Below are positions 8,951-17,315 of a stretch of 64,000 nucleotides of DNA, one piece after another. The stretch's first letter is position 1, and each line of letters opens with the position of its first letter. The position numbers and the translations under genes are program-made. A model generated the notes under the pieces. That model was not told the DNA's origin, searched no databases, and saw only the letters and a list, made by a program, of their open reading frames with translations. Origin of the DNA: Cellulomonas wangsupingiae (GTDB lineage Bacteria > Actinomycetota > Actinomycetes > Actinomycetales > Cellulomonadaceae); the NCBI RefSeq assembly GCF_024508275.1, contig NZ_CP101989.1:868001-932000 (forward strand), read 5' to 3'.

Positions 8951-10171
8951 TCAAGGTGGGCCCTCGTCGTCCACAGCTCGTGCCCGCGCGGCGAGGTACG
9001 CGCGCACCGCGGCGTCGTCGCAGAGCTCCGCCGCCCGGCGGAACGCGACGGCGGCCTGTGCCCGGCTGCCCGCGCGCGCCAGGAGGTCCGCCCGGGCCGC
9101 CCACCAGGGCTGGAACGCGGGCGACGGTTCCGGTGGCAGCGCCGCCAGTCCGGCCGCGGCACCGTCGAGCCGCCCGACCACCGACGCGAGCGCCACCCGC
9201 CCGCCCAGGCTGGGGGCGACCGCGTCGAGCGCGACGTACAGGGTCCGCAGGGCCGCCCAGTCGGTACGTCCCGTGCGGCGCCGGTCCACGTGCACCGCCT
9301 GGATCGCGGCCTCCAGCCGGAAGCGCCCCGGCACGCCCGGGCGCTGCGCCCGGCGCAGGTACGTCTCGCCCTCCGCGACCAGGTCGGCGTCCCACCCGGC
9401 GGGGTCCTGCTCGTCGAGCGGGACGAAGGCGCCGGGCGCCTGCCGGCGCGCGAGCGACAGCGTGACCAGCGCGGCGAGCGCCCACGCCTCCGGCTCGTCG
9501 GGCAGCGCCGACGCGAGCGTCACCGCGAGGTGCTGCGCCTCGGCCGCGAGGTCGTCCCCCTGCCGCCACGTGAGCGCCGCGCAGCCGTACACGGCCTCCA
9601 GGACGGGCGGCAGCCGCTCGGCCATCGCCGTACGGTCCGGCACGACGAACGGGATGCGCGCCCGCGCGATGCGCCGCTTGGCCCGCACGAGGCGCTGCTG
9701 CATCGCGGCGGGGGAGACGGCGAACGCGGTGGCGACCCGTGCCGAGTCGAGCCCGAGGACGGTCTGCAGCATCAGCGGCGTGCGGGCGTCGGCCGCGATG
9801 GCGGGGTGCGCGCAGACGAACAGCAGCGCCAGGCGCCGGTCGGGGATCGCGAACGGGTCGACGTCGGCGAGCGGGTCGTCGGCGGGAAGGTGCTCGGTGA
9901 GCGCGTCGACGGGCAGCGCCGCGGCCCGCCGGTGCGCCGCCGACCGCCACACGTCACGCACCCGGTTGCGGGCCACGGTGAGCAGCCACGCGTCGGGGCT
10001 GCGCGGCACGCCGTCGACCGGCCAGCGCGTCAGCGCCTGCTCGAACGCGTCCGCCAGTGCGTCCTCCGCCAGTGCGACGTCGCCCGCGTGCGCCGCGAGC
10101 AGCGCCAGGAGCCGCCCGTACGAGTCGCGGGCGGCGCGCTCGGCGGCCGCCCGCGCCCGTGCGGCGCTCAC
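8951..10171 (-). CDS. ECF42-type RNA polymerase sigma factor with TPR-like C-terminal extension
   Basis: A 406-residue protein starting at GTG 10171, which overlaps the stop of the YCII gene (GTGA). Region 2 is visible as DAWLLTVARNRVRDVWRS. A region 4-like HTH segment follows (LDSARVATAFAVSPAAMQQRLVRAKRRI). The long extension after residue 190 (TLYVALDAVAPSLGGRVALA and AFQPWWAARADLLARAG) is the tetratricopeptide-like tail that defines ECF42. This group has no anti-sigma factor and is encoded with DGPF proteins, as here. The extension probably controls activity. Confidence 0.85.
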   Translation of the reverse strand: MSAARARAAAERAARDSYGRLLALLAAHAGDVALAEDALADAFEQALTRWPVDGVPRSPDAWLLTVARNRVRDVWRSAAHRRAAALPVDALTEHLPADDPLADVDPFAIPDRRLALLFVCAHPAIAADARTPLMLQTVLGLDSARVATAFAVSPAAMQQRLVRAKRRIARARIPFVVPDRTAMAERLPPVLEAVYGCAALTWRQGDDLAAEAQHLAVTLASALPDEPEAWALAALVTLSLARRQAPGAFVPLDEQDPAGWDADLVAEGETYLRRAQRPGVPGRFRLEAAIQAVHVDRRRTGRTDWAALRTLYVALDAVAPSLGGRVALASVVGRLDGAAAGLAALPPEPSPAFQPWWAARADLLARAGSRAQAAVAFRRAAELCDDAAVRAYLAARARAVDDEGPP

Positions 10172-10545
10172 GCGTTGGGCGTCCACACACCGTCGACGGT
10201 GTACGTCGCGCCGGGCCGCACCTCGACCGGGCCCCAGCCGATGGACGGTGCGCGACGCGCGAGGTCGATGGCCGCGTCGAGGTCCGGGACGTCGACGACG
10301 AACGTGCCGCCGAGCTGCTCCTTGGTGTCCGCGAACGGCCCGTCCTGCACCTGCAGGACGCCGTCGACGGTCCGCAGCGTCGTGGTGCTCGTCGACGGCT
10401 GGAGCACCTCGGCGCCGACGAGGACCCCGGCGGCCTGCAGCGTCGCGGCGTAGGCGGTGAACTCGCGCTCGCCGGCGGCCCACGCCTCCTCGCCGAGCTG
10501 CTCCGGAGTGGTCTGCGGGTAGTGCAGCAGGATCGAGTACCGCAT
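10168..10545 (-). CDS. YCII/DGPF-domain protein paired with the ECF sigma factor
   Basis: A 125-residue dimeric alpha-beta barrel type protein, MRYSILLHYP at the start and the name-giving VQDGPFADTKEQLGG in the middle. It is first in a two-gene operon with the ECF42 sigma factor, overlapping by 4 bases. DGPF proteins are standard targets and partners of ECF42 factors; their biochemical role is not settled. Confidence 0.88.
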   Translation of the reverse strand: MRYSILLHYPQTTPEQLGEEAWAAGEREFTAYAATLQAAGVLVGAEVLQPSTSTTTLRTVDGVLQVQDGPFADTKEQLGGTFVVDVPDLDAAIDLARRAPSIGWGPVEVRPGATYTVDGVWTPNA

Positions 10546-10587
10546 GGCGTCCTCCTCGGACGGTTCGTCGTCACCTCAGGGCGCCGA

Positions 10588-10604
10588 CCGGGCGTGTCGC
10601 CCGG
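10588..10604. other. Strong short hairpin in the yciI-arr divergent region
   Basis: CCGGGCG, loop TGT, CGCCCGG: a perfect 7-bp stem about 43 bases before the DGPF gene start on the minus strand. It lies in the 231-base divergent region and ends no annotated gene. It could be a 5' leader hairpin or a regulator site. No convincing ECF42 promoter motif was found by eye. Confidence 0.35.
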
Positions 10605-10776
10605 CCGGCGGTCGGCCGTGGGGCCGCACACCTTGATGACGATCTCGCGGGCGCCCGGCAGACACCGGGTGCGGCAAGGGCCCGCGGCGGCGACTGCGGG
10701 TCCCGGGGGGAAAGGTGACGCCACGACGGACCGTGCAGCGGTACCGTGCTGCCTTTGTCGCACCCCGGGAGTCGTC

Positions 10777-11202
10777 ATGTCCGACCAGTCACCGACCGGC
10801 GTCGACGACGCCGGACCGTTCTTCCACGGCACCCGCGCGGACCTCGCCGTCGGGGACGAGCTGGTGCCGGGCCGCAGCTCGAACTACGGGTCGCGGCGCG
10901 CCGCCAACCACGTCTACCTGACGGCGACGCTCGACGCCGCGACGTGGGGCGCCGAGCTCGCCGCCGGGTCCGGGCCGGGCCGGATCTACCGGGTCGAGCC
11001 GACCGGGCCCATCGAGAACGACCCGAACCTCACGGACCAGCGGTTCCCCGGCAACCCGACGCGGTCCTACCGCACGCGGCACCCGGTCCGGGTCGTCGGT
11101 GAGGTCCTGGACTGGCAGGGCCACGCACCGGAGGTGCTGCAGGCCATGCGCGACCACCTCGCCGAGCTCGCGCGGCAGGGCGTCGAGGCCGTCGACGACT
11201 GA
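10777..11202 (+). CDS. arr: Rifampin ADP-ribosyltransferase
   Basis: A 141-residue protein with the usual Arr length. Family signatures are GPFFHGTRADLAVGDELVPG with catalytic His17, SNYGSRRAANHVYLTATLD, and YRVEPTGPIENDPNLTDQRF followed by PGNPTRSYRT. Arr transfers ADP-ribose from NAD+ to the C23 hydroxyl of rifamycins and inactivates them. All key motifs are intact. It stands alone with its own upstream region and there is no integron or transposon nearby, so it looks chromosomal and intrinsic. Confidence 0.93.
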   Translation: MSDQSPTGVDDAGPFFHGTRADLAVGDELVPGRSSNYGSRRAANHVYLTATLDAATWGAELAAGSGPGRIYRVEPTGPIENDPNLTDQRFPGNPTRSYRTRHPVRVVGEVLDWQGHAPEVLQAMRDHLAELARQGVEAVDD

Positions 11203-11206
11203 GGGG

Positions 11207-11353
11207 TCAGCCCTCGTCGAGGTCGTCGTCGTCGGGCGTCGTCCCGCCCTGGTTGACGTCGCCCGCGTCGGGGCCGGGTCCGGTCTCGACGGGTGAGGTC
11301 TGCTGCTCGTCGCCGTGCGTGTCAGGGCTCGCGGGTCCGGGGTTCTCGCTCAT
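11207..11353 (-). CDS. Small acidic hypothetical protein
   Basis: A 48-residue, highly acidic, Pro/Gly/Asp-rich protein (MSENPGPASPDTHGDEQQ at the start, PDDDDLDEG at the end). It is probably disordered. It converges with arr, four bases apart. The composition resembles the small acidic protein at 12218. Function unknown. Confidence 0.55.
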   Translation of the reverse strand: MSENPGPASPDTHGDEQQTSPVETGPGPDAGDVNQGGTTPDDDDLDEG

Positions 11354-11462
11354 CTCTGCTCCTCGTCCGTGTCGTCGCGGCCGACGGCGCGTCGGCCCGT
11401 CCCCCGAGCATCGCCACCCGGGCGGGGTCGCGCACGTCGGCGCGGCTGCCGGTTCCGAGGTG

Positions 11463-11475
11463 TCAGATAATCTGA
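11463..11475. promoter_or_regulatory. Palindromic operator of the toxin-antitoxin operon
   Basis: TCAGATAATCTGA is a perfect 13-bp palindrome (6-bp arms, central A), 20 bases before the antitoxin start. It is AT-rich against a very GC-rich background and contains the -10-like GATAAT. It is the expected site for antitoxin autorepression. Confidence 0.65.
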
Positions 11476-11495
11476 TCCTGCCGTAGGCTGGTGGC

Positions 11496-11753
11496 GTGCG
11501 CACCGTCACCGCGACCCACGCCTCGCGGGGGTTCTCCGACCTCCTCGACGCGGTGGAGCACGGCGAGACCGTCGCGATCACCCGCGGGGGCCACGTCGTC
11601 GCGGAGATCCGTCCGGCGGTGCCGGCCACCGGGCGCTCGCTGCGTGAGGCGCTTGCGGCGGTCCCACCGCTCGACGACACGTTCGGTGACGACATCGCCG
11701 GCGCGATCGCCCTGCTCGTCCCCGAGCAGGGCGACCCGTGGCGCGACGACTGA
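11496..11753 (+). CDS. Phd/YefM-type (VapB-like) antitoxin
   Basis: An 85-residue protein with the prevent-host-death fold: MRTVTATHASRGFSDLLDAV then GETVAITRGGHVVAEIRP. The N-terminal part binds DNA and the acidic C-terminal tail would neutralise the toxin. The GTG start at 11496 was chosen for homology. It overlaps the toxin gene by 16 bases and follows the palindrome at 11463. Confidence 0.85.
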   Translation: MRTVTATHASRGFSDLLDAVEHGETVAITRGGHVVAEIRPAVPATGRSLREALAAVPPLDDTFGDDIAGAIALLVPEQGDPWRDD

Positions 11754-12136
11754 TCCTCGACACCACCGCCCTCATCGCGTACGAGCGCGGCACGGTCGAC
11801 CGGACGCTGCTCGACGCGGACGATCTCGCGATCGCCGCGATCACCGTGGCCGAGTTCCGCACCGGGATCGAGCTGGCAGACACCGCGCAGCGCGCCGCCG
11901 ACCGGTCCCGTGTGCTCGCGGCGATCACCGCGGCGGTCACCGTGCTCGACTACGGCGAGCGCACCGCGGCCGAGCACGCGCGCCTGATCGCGCACGTCCG
12001 ACGCACGGGCACCCCGCGTGGCGCGCACGACCTGATCATCGCCGCGCACGCCGCCGAGCACGGCCGGATCGTCGCCTCGCGTGACGCGCAGGCGCGGTTC
12101 GGTGCGCTGCCTGGCGTCACCAGCGTCTCCCTGTAG
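11738..12136 (+). CDS. vapC: PIN-domain ribonuclease toxin (VapC family)
   Basis: A 132-residue PIN domain. The acidic metal-binding residues are visible: D9 in LILDTTALIAYE, the Glu in VAEFRTGIE, D in GAHDLIIAAHA, and D in IVASRDAQARF. VapC toxins cleave tRNA or rRNA in a Mg-dependent way. It is translationally coupled to the antitoxin by a 16-base overlap. The active site looks complete, so the toxin should be functional. Confidence 0.88.
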   Translation: MARRLILDTTALIAYERGTVDRTLLDADDLAIAAITVAEFRTGIELADTAQRAADRSRVLAAITAAVTVLDYGERTAAEHARLIAHVRRTGTPRGAHDLIIAAHAAEHGRIVASRDAQARFGALPGVTSVSL

Positions 12137-12217
12137 CGCGGACCCGGCCTTCGCCGGTTGCAGCGCGTCGCGCATCGTCGCAGGCTGGGGGCACGGCACG
12201 ACCCACAGGAGGCTGCG

Positions 12218-12355
12218 ATGAGCGAGACCGACGAGGGCCGCTCCGGCGGCACGCACGCCGAGGACCTGTCCGACGAGGGCGTCGGCGGGACCGCGACCGA
12301 CGAGCCCAGCACCTTCGAGCCGGAGGAGGACCCCGACGCCGCGCAGGACGACTGA
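12218..12355 (+). CDS. Small acidic hypothetical protein
   Basis: A 45-residue acidic protein (MSETDEGRSGGTHAEDLSDE, ending EEDPDAAQDD) with a good AGGAGG ribosome site. It lies directly before the LigD-like gene and may be co-transcribed with it. Composition is like the 48-residue protein at 11207. Function unknown. Confidence 0.55.
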   Translation: MSETDEGRSGGTHAEDLSDEGVGGTATDEPSTFEPEEDPDAAQDD

Positions 12356-12416
12356 CGACCGGGGCACCACCCCGGCGGACGACGGCGCGCCGGCCGCGCT
12401 GGGCACGTACCGCTCG

Positions 12417-13979
12417 ATGCGCGACTTCGCGCACACCCCGGAGCCGGCCGGGGCGCCCGCCCCCGCGGCGGACGGGGAGCGCCGGTTCGTCGTGCAGCGC
12501 CACCGTGCGCGCCGCCTGCACTACGACGTGCGCTTCGAGATCGACGGCGTCCTGGTGAGCTGGGCGGTGCCGAAGGGCCCGACGCTGGACCCGACGGCGC
12601 GGCGCATGGCCGTGCACGTCGAGGACCACCCGCTGGAGTACGAGGCGTTCGAGGGCGTGATCCCGCACGGGCAGTACGGCGGCGGCGACGTCATCGTGTG
12701 GGACCGCGGCACGTGGCACCCGTACAAGTCCGACGACCCGGCGGCCGAGGTCGCCGGGGGGCAGCTGCACGCCGAGCTGCACGGCGAGCGGCTGCGCGGC
12801 AAGTTCCTGCTGGTGCGCCGCGACAGCGGCGACGGCAAGGACCAGTGGCTGATGTTCCACAAGCGCGACGAGCACGCGGTCGTGGGCTGGGACGCCGAGG
12901 ACCACCCCACGTCCGTGGTGTCCGGGCGGACGAACGACGAGGTCGCGGCCCACCCGGACCACATCTGGCGCTCGGGCGTCCCCGCGGCGCAGGCGGACGT
13001 GGACCTGCACCCACCGGTGCCCGACGTGCCCCCGCCCACGGACGACGAGCTCGCGGCGCTCGACGACCTGGGCGCGAGCGGCACGTGGGACGTGCACGGG
13101 CGGCGCCTGCGGGTCACCAACCTCGACAAGGTGCTGTTCCCCGCGCGCGACGGCGAGGCGCCGGTCACCAAGCGTGACCTGCTGCGCTACACCGCGTGCG
13201 TCGCGCCCGTCGCGCTGCCGTACCTGGCGGGGCGCGCGCTGAACATGCACCGCTTCCCGCAGGGCGCCGGCACGCGCGGCTTCTGGCACAAGCAGCTGCC
13301 GGACCACGCGCCCGACTGGGTGCCGCGCTGGGACAACCCCGCCGCGGACCCGGGGGAGACGAGCACGTACCTCGTCGTCGACGAGCCCGCCGCGCTGGTG
13401 TGGGCCGCGAACTTCGGTGCACTCGAGTGGCACGCGTGGACGTCGCGCACCGCCGCGCCCGACCTGCCGACGTACGCACTGGTCGACCTCGACCCGGGCC
13501 CGGCGACGGCCTGGGAGGACGTCGTGCTGCTGGCACGCCTCCACCGCGACGCCTTCGAGCACCTGGGCGTCCGCGCGTTCCCCAAGCTCACGGGCCGTCG
13601 CGGCATCCAGATCTGGGTACCGGTCGCTGTCGGACCGACCTTCGACGAGACGCGGGCGTGGGTCGAGCGGCTGTCACGGACCGTCGGCAAGGTCGTGCCC
13701 GACCTCGTGAGCTGGCGCTGGGAGGTCAGCGAGCGCGGCGGCCAGGCGCGCCTGGACTACACGCAGAACGCGGTCAACAAGACCTTGGTCGCCCCGTACA
13801 GCCCGCGCGCGTCGGCCGGGGCGCCGGTCTCGGCGCCCCTCTCGTGGGACGAGCTCGACGCGGACTGGCTGCGGCCCGACGCGTTCACGGTCCGCACCGT
13901 GCTGGACCGGGTGGCCGAGCACGGCGACCTGTTCCGGGGCGTGCTGGAGGGCGACCAGGTGCTGCCGCGCCTGACCTGA
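12417..13979 (+). CDS. LigD-like 3'-phosphoesterase / primase-polymerase, no ligase domain
   Basis: A 520-residue protein. Residues 1-170 are the LigD phosphoesterase domain (QRHRARRLHYDVRFEIDGVL, AVPKGPTLDP, EYEAFEGVIPHGQYGGGDV). Residues about 220-515 are the LigD polymerase domain (VTNLDKVLFPARDG, YALVDLDPGP with the metal-binding DxD, and KLTGRRGIQIWVP). The ATP-dependent ligase domain of full LigD is absent and the order is PE then Pol, unlike mycobacterial Pol-PE-Lig. It probably processes ends in non-homologous end joining with a separate ligase and Ku. Similarity seems to begin a few codons before the ATG at 12417, where no standard start is present. Confidence 0.85.
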   Translation: MRDFAHTPEPAGAPAPAADGERRFVVQRHRARRLHYDVRFEIDGVLVSWAVPKGPTLDPTARRMAVHVEDHPLEYEAFEGVIPHGQYGGGDVIVWDRGTWHPYKSDDPAAEVAGGQLHAELHGERLRGKFLLVRRDSGDGKDQWLMFHKRDEHAVVGWDAEDHPTSVVSGRTNDEVAAHPDHIWRSGVPAAQADVDLHPPVPDVPPPTDDELAALDDLGASGTWDVHGRRLRVTNLDKVLFPARDGEAPVTKRDLLRYTACVAPVALPYLAGRALNMHRFPQGAGTRGFWHKQLPDHAPDWVPRWDNPAADPGETSTYLVVDEPAALVWAANFGALEWHAWTSRTAAPDLPTYALVDLDPGPATAWEDVVLLARLHRDAFEHLGVRAFPKLTGRRGIQIWVPVAVGPTFDETRAWVERLSRTVGKVVPDLVSWRWEVSERGGQARLDYTQNAVNKTLVAPYSPRASAGAPVSAPLSWDELDADWLRPDAFTVRTVLDRVAEHGDLFRGVLEGDQVLPRLT

Positions 13980-13991
13980 CCGGGCCGCCGC

Positions 13992-15110
13992 TCACTCGCC
14001 GCGCGCCGCTGCCCGCTCCCGCAGCTCCCGGCCGCGCTCGACGTCCTTCTCGAGCCGGGCCCGGCGCTTGTCGCTCGCGCGGGTGTCGCGCGGCGGCAGC
14101 TGGAGGGTGCGCTCGGCCGCCATGCCGGCCTGCAGCTCGCGGCCCCGCTCGAGCTCGGCGTCGAGCTCGGCGCCGAACAGCAGCGCGAGGTTCGAGACCC
14201 ACAGCCACAGCAGCAGCACGATCACCCCGGCGAGCGACCCGTACGTCGCGCCGTAGTCCGCGAACTGCGACACGTACAGCCCGAGGCCGGCCGAGGCGAG
14301 CAGCCACACGACGATCGCGATCAGCGCGCCGACGCTCACCCACCGGAACCGCGGCTGCCGCACGTTCGGCGTGCCGTGGTAGAGCAGCGCCACGGCCGTC
14401 ACGACGAGCACGAGCACGAGCGGCCACTTCGCGACCTGCCACACGCTGACGACGGTGTCGCTGAGCCCGACGGCGCTGCCGACGCTCGCGGCGACGGGAC
14501 CCGACAGCGCGAGGAACGCGACGACCAGCACCGCGATGAGCACGAGCACCGTGGTGAGGACGAACAGCACGGGCCGCAGCTTCCAGATCGGCCGGCCCTC
14601 GTCGACCTCGTAGATGCGGTTCATGCCTCGCCCGAAGGCGGTCACGTACCCGGACGCGGACCACAGCGCGACCACGAGGCCCACGACGAGCGCGATCCCG
14701 GCGGACGGCGCGTCGGCGAGGTTCTGCAGGATCGGCTCGAGCGTCTCGACCGCGGAGCCGGCCCCGGCGTCGCGTGCGACGTCGGTGATCCGGGTGACGG
14801 CCTCGTCCGGGTCGGACACGAGTCCCAGCAGCGAGACCACGGCCAGCAGGGCGGGGGCGAGCGCGAGGACCGCGTAGTACGTCAGGGCGGCCGCGAGGTC
14901 GGTGCACTGGTCGTCCATGAACTCCCGGACGGTGGTGCGCAGCACGTACCCCCACGAGGGCTTGCGCAGCTGGGCGGGGGAGTCCGGCTTGCGCGGGTCG
15001 TCGGGTGCGGGCGCGTCCGCCTTGCGTGCGGCGGCGCCCGCCTCGTCGCCGCCGCCGGGGCCGACGGGCGCCGTGCCGTCGCCTGCCGCCGTGGTGCGGG
15101 TGTCGTCCAT
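13992..15110 (-). CDS. YihY/BrkB family multi-pass membrane protein
   Basis: A 372-residue protein. A charged N-terminus (about 60 residues) precedes LAAALTYYAVLALAPALLAV, the family signature. Six hydrophobic segments follow to about residue 320, including WSASGYVTAFGRGMNRIYEV and GATYGSLAGVIVLLLWLWVS. The tail is long, charged and coiled-coil-like. The family was once called ribonuclease BN or BrkB; its function is unsettled. It converges with the LigD-like gene, 12 bases apart. Confidence 0.85.
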   Translation of the reverse strand: MDDTRTTAAGDGTAPVGPGGGDEAGAAARKADAPAPDDPRKPDSPAQLRKPSWGYVLRTTVREFMDDQCTDLAAALTYYAVLALAPALLAVVSLLGLVSDPDEAVTRITDVARDAGAGSAVETLEPILQNLADAPSAGIALVVGLVVALWSASGYVTAFGRGMNRIYEVDEGRPIWKLRPVLFVLTTVLVLIAVLVVAFLALSGPVAASVGSAVGLSDTVVSVWQVAKWPLVLVLVVTAVALLYHGTPNVRQPRFRWVSVGALIAIVVWLLASAGLGLYVSQFADYGATYGSLAGVIVLLLWLWVSNLALLFGAELDAELERGRELQAGMAAERTLQLPPRDTRASDKRRARLEKDVERGRELRERAAARGE

Positions 15111-15296
15111 GTCGCCCCCTGAGCGCAGTCGTTCGTGGGCGGTCCGGCCGCGTCGCGGCCGTCACGTCCCTGGCTGCCTCGCCGGTGACGTCCGGCGGGC
15201 TGAGCGGCCGTTCCCTGACCTGACGCTCACGCTACGTCGCGGTCCGCGACGCGCAAGCGGACGCCGGCGCGGGTCGCGGGGCGTGCCGCCCGGGGG

Positions 15297-16076
15297 TCAG
15301 GCGTCGAGCACCGCCCGGGCGTGGCGGCGCACCTCGTCGACGGTCGCCACCAGCGACGCCGCGTCCCGCCCGGCGGCGGCGACGACGCCGTCGAGCCCGT
15401 CGAGGCCGGCCGCGGCCAGCAGCCGCTTGTCGTTGGTGGCCCACGTGGCGCGCCGGGCGAGCACGGCGTGCGCGTACGCGTGCGCGGCGACCGCGACGAG
15501 CCCGAGGCACGCGGTCGCCGCCCCCCGCTCGGCGTGCGCGCGCCGCGCGTAGGCCAGCGTCGCGTCCGCGCGGTCGGCCCACACGCCCGGCGCCGCGCGC
15601 CGCAGCGCGTCGGGGTAGCCCTCGACCCGCGGCGCCTCGCCGCGCAGCACCCGGCCGAGGGCCAGCTCCGCGACGACGAGGTACGTGGGGATCCCCGCGA
15701 CGTGGAACATCAGCGGCTCGACGTCGAACTCGCCGCGCCCCGCGCGCACCACCTCCCGCTCGACCACGTCGAGGTCGCGGTAGTGCACGTCGACCGCGCG
15801 GCCGTCGACGCGCAGCCACGCGCCGCCGTTGAACACGCCGCCGCCCCAGCCGCCGACGGGCGAGACCTCGCCCTCCCAGCCCAGGTCGCGCAGGTCCTGC
15901 GGGTCGAAGGGGCCGCGGTAGTGGACCGCGAGGTCCCAGTCGCTGTCGGGACCCGCGGTGCCCTGCGCGCGCGACCCGCCCAGCAGCACGGCCTGCACGC
16001 CGGGCAACGCCGCCAGCGCGTCGGCCGTGCGGGCCAGGAACCGCCGGTCGCCGGGTGGCGGGGTCGAGGTGGGCAC
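15297..16076 (-). CDS. Nucleotidyltransferase-domain protein (aminoglycoside adenylyltransferase-like fold)
   Basis: A 259-residue protein. The NTP-transferase signature GGSRAQGTAGPDSDWDLAV lies near residues 33-51 and provides two catalytic Asp; a third is likely in AVDVHYRD near residue 100. The C-terminal half is helical, as in KNTase-like proteins. The substrate cannot be read from sequence; resistance to an antibiotic is possible but not shown. The GTG start lacks a clear ribosome site. Confidence 0.75.
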   Translation of the reverse strand: MPTSTPPPGDRRFLARTADALAALPGVQAVLLGGSRAQGTAGPDSDWDLAVHYRGPFDPQDLRDLGWEGEVSPVGGWGGGVFNGGAWLRVDGRAVDVHYRDLDVVEREVVRAGRGEFDVEPLMFHVAGIPTYLVVAELALGRVLRGEAPRVEGYPDALRRAAPGVWADRADATLAYARRAHAERGAATACLGLVAVAAHAYAHAVLARRATWATNDKRLLAAAGLDGLDGVVAAAGRDAASLVATVDEVRRHARAVLDA

Positions 16077-16116
16077 GTCAGGAGAATGCCTGCCCGGGCG
16101 CGCGCTCGCACGGCGT

Positions 16117-17154
16117 TCAGGGGGCGGGCGCGGTGGACTCCCGGACCACGAGGGTCGTGGCGAGCTGGACGTACCAGGACGCGGGCTCGTGACCCGCCGC
16201 CATGCCCAGCACGGTCTCCACGGCCATGCGGCCCATGCCGTCCAGCGGCTGGTGCACCGACGTCAGGCGCGGGCTGGTCCAGCTCGCCTGCGGGGTGTCG
16301 TCGAAGCCCACGACGCTGAGCCGGCCGGGGACGGCCACGCCCAGCTCCTGGGCGGCGGCCAGCACCCCGACGGCGATCTCGTCGTCACCGGCGACGACCG
16401 CCGTCGGGGGGTCGGGCAGCCGCAGCACGTCGCGGGCGTGCCGGATGCCGCTCTCGACGGTGAACTCGTCGCTGCGCACGAGCGCGGGGTCGGGCTCCAC
16501 CCCGGCGGAGTCGAGCGCGGCCCGGTAGCCGTGCAGGCGCTCGCGCGCGGCCGCCGAGCCGTCGGGCCCGCCGATCCAGGCGATGCGGCGGTGCCCCAGG
16601 TCCAGCAGGTGCTCGGTGGCGGTGCGGCCGCCCGCCCAGTTGGTCGCGCCGATGCTCACGACCCGGGCCTCCTGGGTGTCGACGGGGTCGACCATGACGA
16701 ACGGCAGGCCCGCCTCCTGCGCGGCGAGCAGCAGGGCGTCGGGCCGCGCGAGCGTGAGGCCGACGACGCCGACCGCGCCGGCCGCGCGCTGCTCGTCGAC
16801 CCAGTCGCGGGCGGCGGCGCGGGTGACGCGCGCGTCACGGTCGGGCGCGAGCCGGACGACGAGGTCGGCGCCCGCGGCGGTGGCGGCGGTGAGGATGCCG
16901 CCGAGCACGTGCGTCATGTAGGGCGACTCGAGCACGTCGAGGACCGCGACGAGCGTCGGACCGCGGCGGGTGTCGCGGCGCTCGGTGGTGGGGCGGTAAC
17001 CCAGCTCGTGCACCGCGGCCAGGATCCGGGCGCGCGTGTCCGCAGCGACGTCGTCCCGTTCGTTGAGCGTCTTGGAGACGGCTGCGCGGGACACCCCGGC
17101 GCGGCGCGCGACGTCCTCCAGCGTGACGCGTCGGGACGACGGACGACCGGCCAC
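16117..17154 (-). CDS. LacI family transcriptional repressor of the xylosidase gene
   Basis: A 345-residue regulator. The HTH is TLEDVARRAGVSRAAVSKTL; the hinge and periplasmic-binding-protein-like domain follow (TLVAVLDVLESPYMTHVLGG, VVAGDDEIAVGVLAAAQELG, FDDTPQASWTSPRLTSVHQP). The GTG at 17154 is preferred because the AGGAG site at 17168-17164 abuts the GTG at 17163 and is correctly spaced for 17154. Divergent from the GH39 gene, with two matching operators between, so it should repress both genes and respond to a xylo-oligosaccharide or xylose. Confidence 0.9.
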   Translation of the reverse strand: MAGRPSSRRVTLEDVARRAGVSRAAVSKTLNERDDVAADTRARILAAVHELGYRPTTERRDTRRGPTLVAVLDVLESPYMTHVLGGILTAATAAGADLVVRLAPDRDARVTRAAARDWVDEQRAAGAVGVVGLTLARPDALLLAAQEAGLPFVMVDPVDTQEARVVSIGATNWAGGRTATEHLLDLGHRRIAWIGGPDGSAAARERLHGYRAALDSAGVEPDPALVRSDEFTVESGIRHARDVLRLPDPPTAVVAGDDEIAVGVLAAAQELGVAVPGRLSVVGFDDTPQASWTSPRLTSVHQPLDGMGRMAVETVLGMAAGHEPASWYVQLATTLVVRESTAPAP

Positions 17155-17169
17155 CGGTGGCACCTCCTG

Positions 17170-17186
17170 CTCGAAACTGTTTCGAG
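17170..17186. promoter_or_regulatory. LacI operator 1, before the regulator gene
   Basis: CTCGAAACTGTTTCGAG is a perfect 17-bp palindrome (8-bp arms, central T), 16 bases upstream of the regulator start. It shares CGAAAC-N-GTTTCG with operator 2. Confidence 0.8.
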
Positions 17187-17281
17187 CCTAGGGTGCCGGA
17201 GAAGGTCCTGGCAAGGCGTCGCACGCCGTCTTGACCCTCTCCGATCAGCACCCGTACAGTCGCGCCCGCAACACGATCGTT

Positions 17282-17296
17282 GCGAAACAGTTTCGA
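17282..17296. promoter_or_regulatory. LacI operator 2, before the GH39 gene
   Basis: GCGAAACAGTTTCGA matches the core of operator 1 (CGAAAC-N-GTTTCG), with one mismatch at the outer base. It lies 20 bases before the xylosidase ATG. Confidence 0.8.
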
Positions 17297-17315
17297 CGCT
17301 CGACGAGGAGACGTC

